This document shows, piece after piece, positions 51,373 through 59,318 of a stretch of 64,000 bases of DNA (position 1 is its first letter; every line of letters begins with the position of its first letter). The notes under the pieces were generated by a model. That model saw only the letters and a list, made by a program, of their open reading frames with translations. It ran no database searches and was not told where the DNA came from. Both the position numbers and the translations under genes were made by a program. Source of the DNA: Bacteroidota bacterium (lineage in GTDB: Bacteria; Bacteroidota; Bacteroidia; Chitinophagales; Chitinophagaceae); NCBI GenBank assembly GCA_023391015.1, contig JAEWBT010000017.1:29304-93303 (forward strand), given 5' to 3'.

Positions 51373-54300
51373 GACTTTACTTTTTACTTTTTAGCCTCTT
51401 AATAGGATCGGTTGCTATTGCCCAAAGCCCTGCGCCACAACGGGCTGCGGAAGTGGAATCCCGGCTTGTGTTTATTGGCGATGCGGGTGCGCTGGTAAAC
51501 GGCAGCTCGGTGGTGATGCGCGCCGCCCGGCAAACCGTTCCTTTTGATGAAAAAACAACCGTTGTCTTCCTCGGCGACAACCTGTATCGTCACGGCCTGC
51601 CCGACGATCAGGCCCTGGACTATGCCAAGTATCGCGCGGTGCTGGACAGCCAGATTGCTATTGCCGATGGCACGGCTGCTTCGGTTTATTTTATTCCCGG
51701 AAATCACGACTGGGTCAACGGGCAGTCCAGTGGTTATAATGCCGTGATGCGGCAACAGCGCTACATCAACACGCAATCCGACCGGAAAGTGCATTTTCTG
51801 CCCGAAGGCGGCTGCCCCGGCCCGGAAGTCGTAGAGATTGGCGAGAATGCCGTATTGGTGATTATAGACAGTCAGTGGTGGCTGCACAATTTTGAAAAAC
51901 CCGGCCTGGAAAGCGATTGTGATTCCAAAACCAAACTTCAGGTGCTGGACGAGCTGAAAAGTATTGTGGCCAAAAACGAAAACAAGTTGTTGCTTTTTGC
52001 CTGCCACCATCCTTTCCGCAGCAACGGACAGCACGGCGGCTACTATACCTGGAAGCAGCATATTTTTCCGTTTACCGACATCAATCCCAAGTTCTATATC
52101 CCGCTGCCTGTTCTCGGCTCTATCTATCCCATCACGCGCAGCGTTTTCGGTACTACGCAGGATATGAAGCACCCGAACTATGCGGATATGATCAACACCG
52201 TAGAGCCCATTATCCGTCAGCACCCGAATCCGGTTTTCCTGGCTGGCCACGAGCATGCGTTGCAGTATTTTAAAGACAGTGCAGCGGCTTTTATCGGGAG
52301 CGGCTCGGGCTGCAAGCGCACCCGCGTCTCTGATTCCCGGGAATCGGAGTACGTCGCCGATTCTTTGGGGTATGTGGTGGTTAATATTTATACAGACAAG
52401 ACATCGGACGTGCAGTTTCATACCGTAAAGGCCGATGGTGCCAGTCAGCGCCTGGCCTACTATGATTCGCTGTTGGCAGATTTTTCGAAACTGCCGGAAC
52501 TAAAAAAGCCGGAAAACAACACCCTGCCGGAAGCCTCTTTTAAAGACAGCGTTTTGGTGAAAGCCAGTAATCTCTATGCAAATCCCAACGGCATCAAGCG
52601 GCTTGTTTTGGGCCAGAATTACCGGAAAGAGTGGAGCACGCCGGTGAAGATGCGGGTGTTTAAGATTAAAGAAGAGCGGGGCGGGATGAAGATTGTGAAA
52701 AAAGGTGGGGGCATGCAAACGCGCTCGCTCCGCTTGGTGGATTCTTCGGGTCGTGAATGGGTGCTGCGCACCGTGGACAAAGACCCGGAAAGCGTGTTGC
52801 CCGAAGGACTGCAAGGCACTTTTGCACGCAAGCTGGTGCAGGATGTGATTTCCTCCAGCCATCCCTACGGCGCACTGGCCGTGCCACCGATGGCCACAGC
52901 GCTCGGCATTATTCACACCAGGCCGGAAATTGTGTTTGTAGGCAATGATGAAAATCTGGGCTATTACCGGAACCTGTTCGCCAATCAGGTGTGTCTCCTG
53001 GAGGAGCGTGCGCCGGTGGAAGAAGAAGTCCGGACCCGCAGCACCGATAAGGTCTTTAATAAAATCATTGAGGAAGATGACCACATTGTGGATCAAAAAA
53101 CAGTGCTGCGCGCCCGGCTGCTTGATATGTTTATCGGCGACTGGGACCGGCATTTTGACCAGTGGCGCTTTTCCACCTTGGATACCGGAAAAGGCAAGGT
53201 TTACATTCCCATTCCCCGCGACCGGGACCAGGTTTTTTTCAACAACAACGGCCTTTTGCTAAACGTGGTGGCCTACCAAACGCTGCCGCAGTTTTCCGGT
53301 TTTAAACACAAGATGCGCCAAACCAAATATCTCGGTTTCAATGCCCGGTATTTTGACCGCATTTTCATGAATAACCTAAGCGAAAAAGACTGGCGCGAAG
53401 CGCTACATGAGTTTGACAGTCTGATGACCGACTCGGTGATTGAGGCGGCCGTGCGACGTTTCCCGCCGGAAATCTACGCGATTTCCGGGCCCTTGATTGC
53501 CGAAAAGCTGCGCGCCCGGAAAGCCCAAATGTTGAAGGAAGGTATTAAATATGAGCGGTTTTTGTCGCAATATGTGGACGTGCTGGGCTCACAGCAGGCC
53601 GAAACTTTTGAGGTGAAAAAACTGAGCGATACGGCGATTCAGGTTAAGGTTTATGACCTGAAGAAAAATGGCGTGGATACCAGCCTGGTTTCTTATAACC
53701 GGATTGTGAACCCAAGAATTACGGAAGAAATCCGGCTCTATGGATTCAACAGCCGCGATAAGTTTGTTATCGACGAAAGCGTCCAATCGCGCAAATTGAA
53801 AATTCGCATTATCGGTGGTAAAGGTGCAGACACCTTTGATATTCGTGGCAGAATTAAAAACTTTATCTACGATTTTACCGGCGAGAAAAATACCATTCTG
53901 GCCGACCGCAAATCCGATCTGCGGCTTTCTGCCAATCCGCTTGTCAATGAGTTTGATTACCGCTCGTTTCGCTATGATCAAACGTCGTTTCCGGCTATCA
54001 GCGCCAGCTATAATCAGGAAGACGGTATCCTGGTAGGCGGAGGAATTAAAAACATCAAGTATGGTTTCCGGAAAGATCCCTTTCAACACCTGCACAGCCT
54101 GACGGCTTTGACCGCACTGCGCGAAAAAGCTCTGCGTATCAACTACCGGGGCGAGTTTGTGCATCTCATTCGCTACAACGATGTAGTGGTGGATCTAAAC
54201 CTGCATACGCCCACCCTCAATAATTTTTACGGGCTGGGCAACGAAACCACAATCTCGCCTGACAAAGACCTGAGTTACTACCGCACCCGATACAATTTTG

Positions 54301-55043
54301 CTTCCGGCGACTTTTTGATTCGCCGCCGGGTGGCCAGCAATGTGCTTTCGGTTTCCGTAGGTCCTACTGTTTTTCATTACTGGAACCAGCCCTATCGCAA
54401 CGAGGATAAAATTCTCGAAAATCCAACGCTTATCGGCCTGGACAACTCTGTGTATCGCGATAAAACCTACGTGGGTGGAAAGGCGATTATGCGGGTGAAC
54501 AACATTGGAAACACGCTTTTCCCAACCCGTGGCATTGACTGGACTACTTCTTTTGAAAGCATGGCCGGTGTTTCCGGTGATGCCAAGCCGATTACAAAAC
54601 TCACCAGCGAGATGAACATCTACGCTGCCCTAAGCGATCCGGCAAAGTTTGTAGCTGTGCTGCGCCTGGGTGGAGGCAAGATCTTCAGCGATTCCTATGA
54701 ATACTTTCAGGCGCTGGGGCTGGGACAGAATAATTACCTGCGGGGCTTTCGGCGCAACCGCTTTAGCGGAGAATCCATGGCTTATGGCAGTTTGGAAGCG
54801 CGGGTAAAGCTGCTCACGGTGAACTCTTATATCTTACCCGGATCGCTGGGCGTAGTTGGCTTTGGGGATGTGGGGCGCGTCTGGGTTCGCAACGATCAAT
54901 CTGCTAAATGGCACTTCACGCCCGGTGCTGGTTTTTATTACACACCTTTCAATCTGGTGCTGGTTTCCGGAACGGTGGCTTTTTCGGAAGAAGAAACCTT
55001 GTTCAACATCACCATTGGAACGCGCTTTAATCTGACTTTCTGA
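51369..55043 (+). CDS. Exported metallophosphoesterase with kinase-like middle and Omp85-like barrel
   Basis: 1224 residues, signal peptide MRLYFLLFSLLIGSVAIAQ. Domain 1 (30-350) is a calcineurin-like phosphoesterase: GDAG 37-40, GDN 69-71, GNHDW 111-115, ACHHPF and AGHEHAL. Domain 2 (about 400-800) has WVLRTVDKD, a DMFIGDWDRHFDQW loop (Asp591/Asp593, residues 586-599) and IPIPRDRDQ (616-621), which look like the ATP-site Lys, catalytic loop and metal motif of HipA/FAM20-type kinases; that is visual similarity. Domain 3 (from about 830) is a C-terminal barrel with QNNYLRGFRRNRFSGE and end FNITIGTRFNLTF, as in bacterial surface antigen/Omp85 proteins. It overlaps the previous gene and is 11 bp from the next. 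Confidence 0.85.
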   Translation: MRLYFLLFSLLIGSVAIAQSPAPQRAAEVESRLVFIGDAGALVNGSSVVMRAARQTVPFDEKTTVVFLGDNLYRHGLPDDQALDYAKYRAVLDSQIAIADGTAASVYFIPGNHDWVNGQSSGYNAVMRQQRYINTQSDRKVHFLPEGGCPGPEVVEIGENAVLVIIDSQWWLHNFEKPGLESDCDSKTKLQVLDELKSIVAKNENKLLLFACHHPFRSNGQHGGYYTWKQHIFPFTDINPKFYIPLPVLGSIYPITRSVFGTTQDMKHPNYADMINTVEPIIRQHPNPVFLAGHEHALQYFKDSAAAFIGSGSGCKRTRVSDSRESEYVADSLGYVVVNIYTDKTSDVQFHTVKADGASQRLAYYDSLLADFSKLPELKKPENNTLPEASFKDSVLVKASNLYANPNGIKRLVLGQNYRKEWSTPVKMRVFKIKEERGGMKIVKKGGGMQTRSLRLVDSSGREWVLRTVDKDPESVLPEGLQGTFARKLVQDVISSSHPYGALAVPPMATALGIIHTRPEIVFVGNDENLGYYRNLFANQVCLLEERAPVEEEVRTRSTDKVFNKIIEEDDHIVDQKTVLRARLLDMFIGDWDRHFDQWRFSTLDTGKGKVYIPIPRDRDQVFFNNNGLLLNVVAYQTLPQFSGFKHKMRQTKYLGFNARYFDRIFMNNLSEKDWREALHEFDSLMTDSVIEAAVRRFPPEIYAISGPLIAEKLRARKAQMLKEGIKYERFLSQYVDVLGSQQAETFEVKKLSDTAIQVKVYDLKKNGVDTSLVSYNRIVNPRITEEIRLYGFNSRDKFVIDESVQSRKLKIRIIGGKGADTFDIRGRIKNFIYDFTGEKNTILADRKSDLRLSANPLVNEFDYRSFRYDQTSFPAISASYNQEDGILVGGGIKNIKYGFRKDPFQHLHSLTALTALREKALRINYRGEFVHLIRYNDVVVDLNLHTPTLNNFYGLGNETTISPDKDLSYYRTRYNFASGDFLIRRRVASNVLSVSVGPTVFHYWNQPYRNEDKILENPTLIGLDNSVYRDKTYVGGKAIMRVNNIGNTLFPTRGIDWTTSFESMAGVSGDAKPITKLTSEMNIYAALSDPAKFVAVLRLGGGKIFSDSYEYFQALGLGQNNYLRGFRRNRFSGESMAYGSLEARVKLLTVNSYILPGSLGVVGFGDVGRVWVRNDQSAKWHFTPGAGFYYTPFNLVLVSGTVAFSEEETLFNITIGTRFNLTF

Positions 55044-55054
55044 TTTTTTTGTTT

Positions 55055-56341
55055 ATGAATTCACCGGAATACGCGCAACTGCGCACGGATGTGGAAGAGT
55101 ACGTCCGGGGGCTTTATCATGAAAAAGAAACGCCCGAACTCCTCTACCACAATCTTATTCACACAGAAGCGGTCGTGCAACATGCACAGGAACTGGGCAT
55201 TGCCGAAGAAATTGATTCCCGGTCTTTTGCGATTCTGTGGGTTGCAGCCTGGTTTCACGACGTGGGACAACTGGACGGTCAACCGCCGCAGGGCCATGAA
55301 GAGCGGTCAGTGGCCGCAATGCGCCTTTTCTTCGAGAATCACTCCGTACCGGACGAGCGGTTTTTAGATGAGGTGGAAGGTTGCATTCTGGCAACCAAGA
55401 TGCCGCAGCGACCTACCAATCTGCTGGAAGGTATGATGTGCGACGCAGATACGTACCACTTCGGAACGCCTTACTTCAAAGAAACCAACAAAGCTGTCAA
55501 AGCGGAATTGAAAGCCCGTGGGTTGGCCGACTGGACCAAAGACTGGACTGCCAAGACCGTGGACCTGCTGGAAACCCATACGTTTTTCAGTCCGCACGCG
55601 CAGGAAATGCTTTTCGACGGTAAAATGAAAAACCTGAAGCGTACCCAGGAAAAACTGGCCCTCAAGGAAAACCCCGAACTGGCCGAAGAAAAGAAAGGCA
55701 AGAAAAAGAAGGCCGATGTTTCGGCGGAGGAGAAAGAACTGCAGCGGGCCGCCAAACGCCACGATACGCTCGTGGCCCGTGGGGTGCAAACGGGCCTTCG
55801 GCTGGCCAGCGAAAACCACCTGAAACTCAGCGATATGGCCGACGGCAAGGCCAACATCCTGATTTCGGTGAACTCCATTATCATCGGGGTAATCTTATCG
55901 GTATTGCTGCGCCGCCTGGAGGTGGACACGCACCTGACCATTCCCACGATGATATTTCTGGGATCAAGCGTCGCCACGATTGTACTGGCCATTTTTTCAA
56001 CATTGCCCAACCTGACTACCGGCAGCTTTACCCGCGAGGATGTCATCGCCAAAAAAGTAAACCTGCTGTTTTTCGGCAACTTTTACCGCACCTCCTTTGA
56101 AGAGTATGCCTGGGCAATGGGCCGGCTGCTGGAAGATAAAGACTACCTCTACGGCTCCATGGTGAAAGATATTTACTTTCTGGGCCTGGTGCTGAAACGC
56201 AAATACACCCTCATTCGCTGGGCCTACTATGTATTTATGTTTGGACTGATTATTTCCGTGATTTCATTCGTTCTCGCCATTACCCTGCATCACCCCGATA
56301 GCGCCGTGCAGGTGGTTTCGCCCGCCCGTTCTCCTTTATAA
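55055..56341 (+). CDS. HD-domain phosphohydrolase fused to a Pycsar-type transmembrane effector domain
   Basis: 428 residues from ATG at 55055. N-terminal HD domain (about 25-190): YHNLIHTEAVVQHAQ, WVAAWFHDVGQ (His68-Asp69), GHEERSV, and CDADTYH supply the usual metal ligands. A Lys-rich helical linker (195-240) leads to a PycTM (DUF5706) domain: ASENHLKLSDMADGKANILI, then helices at about 266-286 and 298-318, LLFFGNFYRTSFEEYAWAMG, and a last helix at 388-408. In Pycsar defence such TM proteins open or disrupt the membrane when a cyclase makes cCMP/cUMP. The cyclase-like gene follows after 13 bp. The HD part could hydrolyse the signal; that is inference. Confidence 0.87.
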   Translation: MNSPEYAQLRTDVEEYVRGLYHEKETPELLYHNLIHTEAVVQHAQELGIAEEIDSRSFAILWVAAWFHDVGQLDGQPPQGHEERSVAAMRLFFENHSVPDERFLDEVEGCILATKMPQRPTNLLEGMMCDADTYHFGTPYFKETNKAVKAELKARGLADWTKDWTAKTVDLLETHTFFSPHAQEMLFDGKMKNLKRTQEKLALKENPELAEEKKGKKKKADVSAEEKELQRAAKRHDTLVARGVQTGLRLASENHLKLSDMADGKANILISVNSIIIGVILSVLLRRLEVDTHLTIPTMIFLGSSVATIVLAIFSTLPNLTTGSFTREDVIAKKVNLLFFGNFYRTSFEEYAWAMGRLLEDKDYLYGSMVKDIYFLGLVLKRKYTLIRWAYYVFMFGLIISVISFVLAITLHHPDSAVQVVSPARSPL

Positions 56342-56354
56342 TCAATCTTCCAAA

Positions 56355-57461
56355 ATGGCACTCTGGCTCGCCCGCAGCGTTCGCAACCGGATTTCGGCGG
56401 TACAACTGTACCGGCTGCGCAACGTCATGTCCATTGCAATTGTGTGGACTGTGGTGGACTTGGGCTCTAAACTGCTGGTGTCGGGTGGGGTGCAGGAAGT
56501 GACCGATTCGCCCAACCGGATACTTACCTGGACGGCTATCGGGCTCCGATCGGCGATTGTCTTTAGCCTGAGTATGGTCATGGCCTATATCCTGGTTTTC
56601 CGGATTCGCAATTCGTTCCGGGACAAGCCTTTGCTGCTTAATTGGCTTTACAAGACGCTGGTTTTGGTTGGGTTGTCCCTGCTGATGAACTTTTTGGTTT
56701 ACATCTCCTATTACCTTTTCATCCGGCATCTGCAACTTCTGCCAGCCATCGGCCGTTTTATTTCTGAGAGCATTTATTCGGGTTGGCTGATTGTAAAGGT
56801 GGTAGAGTGGCTGCTGATTTTTGTGATGACCCAACTTTTTTTGGAGGTCAACTCTAAGTATGGGCCGGGTGGTTTCCGGGGCATTATCCTGGGCCGTTAT
56901 GTAAAACCCCGCAAAGAGTCGCGCATTGTTATTTTTATAGACCTGAAAGACTCCACGCCGATTGCCGAAGCGCTGGGGTCCACCCGTTATTTCGATTTTA
57001 TCCGGCAATTCATCGCCTATATTTCCAATGCCCTCACGGAGTATGACGCCAATATTTACCAGTATGTAGGCGATGAGGTAGTGGCTTCCTGGAAAACCAG
57101 CCGGAAAAATGCCCAAAAGTGTCTTTCGGCCTTGATTGAAGCGCAAAGGGCATTGCAGAAAAACAGCGATTTCTTTCGCCGTTACTATGGATTTGTGCCG
57201 GAATTCCGGGCTGGCATCCACGAAGGCGAAGTAACCATTGGCGAGATTGGGGTGGTGAAAAAAGACCTGGCGATGAGCGGCGACACCATGAACACGACTG
57301 CCCGCATCCGCACCGCTTGTTCCGCTTTGCACCGGCGGTTTTTGGTTTCGCAGAATTTTCTGGAACTGCTGCCGTTAAAGCCTTGGCAGGCTATTCCGCT
57401 GGGTGCCATCGAGCTCAAAGGCAAAAGTGATGGGGTAGAGCTGTACTCGGTGCAGATCTAA
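56355..57461 (+). CDS. Membrane-bound class III nucleotide cyclase
   Basis: 368 residues: about four transmembrane helices (24-42, 62-84, 100-122, 144-164), then the cyclase catalytic domain (about 188-368). Metal-binding Asp196 (VIFIDLKDST) and Asp240 (YVGDEVVASW) and the transition-state pair Asn313/Arg317 (TMNTTAR) are present, so activity is plausible. The residues that select adenine (Lys in KxxGD, Asp or Thr before the GDxxN motif) are Gln236 and Ala306 here. It follows the HD-PycTM gene with 13 bp spacing. It may make a pyrimidine or unusual cyclic nucleotide; cAMP is not excluded. Confidence 0.87.
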   Translation: MALWLARSVRNRISAVQLYRLRNVMSIAIVWTVVDLGSKLLVSGGVQEVTDSPNRILTWTAIGLRSAIVFSLSMVMAYILVFRIRNSFRDKPLLLNWLYKTLVLVGLSLLMNFLVYISYYLFIRHLQLLPAIGRFISESIYSGWLIVKVVEWLLIFVMTQLFLEVNSKYGPGGFRGIILGRYVKPRKESRIVIFIDLKDSTPIAEALGSTRYFDFIRQFIAYISNALTEYDANIYQYVGDEVVASWKTSRKNAQKCLSALIEAQRALQKNSDFFRRYYGFVPEFRAGIHEGEVTIGEIGVVKKDLAMSGDTMNTTARIRTACSALHRRFLVSQNFLELLPLKPWQAIPLGAIELKGKSDGVELYSVQI

Positions 57462-57468
57462 ACAATCC

Positions 57469-57900
57469 TTATTTTCCGGAAAATTTCTCCCAGAAATAGG
57501 CGACCGCCAGCCGGTAAGACTCCAGCCCGAAGCCGCTGATACTACCGATACATTTCGCCCCGATAAACGACGTTTTCCGGAAATCCTCCCGCGCCAGGAT
57601 GTTGGAGAGATGCACCTCAATCACCGGCACGGAAACTGCGGCCACCGCATCGGCCAAGGCAATGCTGGTATGGGTATAAGCACCAGCGTTTAAGATAATT
57701 CCCTGCACGGATTTCCGGTATTCGTGAAGCCGGTTAATCAGTTCCCCTTCCACATTGCTTTGGTGATACCTAAAATTTATCTGGGGAAAATCCTTTTTTA
57801 GGCCCTCCAGATATTCCTCAAATGACTGACTGCCATAAATGTGGGGCTCACGCTCGCCCAGCAGGTTCAGGTTAGGGCCGTTGAGAATCAGGATATCCAT
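57469..57900 (-). CDS. aroQ: 3-dehydroquinate dehydratase, type II
   Basis: 143 residues. NGPNLNLLGEREPHIYGSQS with the catalytic Tyr and Arg, YHQSNVEGELINRLHEY, NAGAYTHTSIALADA, IEVHLSNILAREDFR and the end IGSISGFGLESYRLA. It removes water from 3-dehydroquinate in the shikimate pathway. Convergent with the cyclase gene, 7 bp apart. Confidence 0.96.
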   Translation of the reverse strand: MDILILNGPNLNLLGEREPHIYGSQSFEEYLEGLKKDFPQINFRYHQSNVEGELINRLHEYRKSVQGIILNAGAYTHTSIALADAVAAVSVPVIEVHLSNILAREDFRKTSFIGAKCIGSISGFGLESYRLAVAYFWEKFSGK

Positions 57901-57974
57901 AGTAGGTTTAGAAAGGAAAATGCTTTGTAAAAGGGTGGGATAACTTTTTAAAATTCCGGAAAATAACGCCGGTT

Positions 57975-59249
57975 CTACTTTAGGGGAAGGGTGCGAAGGG
58001 CATAAACTGTTTTGAGTTTTTGAAAAGGCTGTATTCCCGGAAATCTATGTCCGGGCCAATCAAAAATCACCTGCGAAAGGGAAGTCGTAACGCTTGTTCC
58101 CCGGCATCCCGCAGTTCCATCCCGGTGCCATCGCCATGCCATCAGGGCAGGCCGGGTCAGGGCCACAGCTGCCAGCAGCATGTAAAACCAAGGCTTGTAG
58201 TACCGGGGCACATAAGCCAGTAAGACTGCCAATAGCATAAGTAAACACATCATGGCAACCGCAGCCAGGCCAATGCCCCAACGGGAGGCCGGGTCAGAGG
58301 GTAGGCATCCCAGCGTCGAAAGGGCCGTCCAGCTACCGAAAAGCAACACCGTAAACAAAGTAAAACGCCCCAGGTGAATGGGATAACGAAAGCGCTCCCG
58401 AAACGGAACAATGGCCAGGAAAGCCAGTACCGAAAGGTGATAAAAAACCGTCCAGGGATTCAAGAGAAATCCAACCCCATAGCGCAAGGTTGCGGAACGG
58501 GTGTAATCCGGTGCCTGATCGGGAATGGTTTGCAGCCGAATGCAAAACACATAAATCAAGACCGCCGAAACAATCTGCGGTGCCAGATAAAACAGAAAAG
58601 GACGCCAGACAGACTGGTCTTTCCGACTCAGGATTTTAAAGAAAATAAGACCGCCGGTAACCACTGCCGCAACCACAAACGGATAGCGCATCCACAAAAA
58701 GAAAGCCATGCCGAGGCCGGTCCGGAACTTCCACCACACTGATTTCTGCGGCGTATAGCGGTATAAAACCGATAAGGCAAACAGCGTACCCCACGCTTCG
58801 TAGCTATAAGGCCGCAACACGGTTGCATAGGTGTATAAAAGCGGCGAAAAGGCAAACAGGGAAATCAACAAAACGGCTTCTGCCTTGGGCACCTCCGAGC
58901 ATCTCAAAATGCGGTATCCTGTAGCCAACATCCCCAGAAACCCTATCAGCGGCAACAGCCGCAGCCAGGTAGCCGCCGTACTGACAGCTTGCCAGCCATA
59001 AAGCATCAGCGTATAGCCCACCGGGTCTAAAAGATGCTGATTGCTTTGCGCCACAAGGTTGGATAAAGACTGCTGCTGCACAGCGGCTACTTGCCCTCGC
59101 TGAACCCCCAAAGCGGTAAAAAATTGCGCTATCTCCTCCAGCCACAAACCCGGATGGGACAGCAAGCAACCCAATCCGGCTACGGTAACGGCCAAAATAA
59201 AGAGGCTGAAAAACATCCAGCCTCTTGGGTTTAAAGCATCCGGTCTCAT
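57975..59249 (-). CDS. Glycosyltransferase-like multipass membrane protein
   Basis: 424 residues from ATG at 59249 (MRPDALNPRGWMFFSLFILAV), about ten membrane helices. An early LSHPGLWLEEIAQFFTAL is in the position of the Asp-Glu loop of GT39/ArnT-like transferases, and LLPLIGFLGMLATGYRILR plus YTYATVLRPYSYEAWGTLFA resemble the next helices of that superfamily. Such enzymes move a sugar from a lipid carrier in the outer face of the membrane. The substrate cannot be told. An ATG at 59282 in frame is an alternative start. Confidence 0.72.
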   Translation of the reverse strand: MRPDALNPRGWMFFSLFILAVTVAGLGCLLSHPGLWLEEIAQFFTALGVQRGQVAAVQQQSLSNLVAQSNQHLLDPVGYTLMLYGWQAVSTAATWLRLLPLIGFLGMLATGYRILRCSEVPKAEAVLLISLFAFSPLLYTYATVLRPYSYEAWGTLFALSVLYRYTPQKSVWWKFRTGLGMAFFLWMRYPFVVAAVVTGGLIFFKILSRKDQSVWRPFLFYLAPQIVSAVLIYVFCIRLQTIPDQAPDYTRSATLRYGVGFLLNPWTVFYHLSVLAFLAIVPFRERFRYPIHLGRFTLFTVLLFGSWTALSTLGCLPSDPASRWGIGLAAVAMMCLLMLLAVLLAYVPRYYKPWFYMLLAAVALTRPALMAWRWHRDGTAGCRGTSVTTSLSQVIFDWPGHRFPGIQPFQKLKTVYALRTLPLK

Positions 59250-59318
59250 TTTGGTGCGATTAGCAAAAGTGGAAGTCAACATCCTGGACCGCTGAGATTA
59301 AAATCCGTTCCAACCCCT

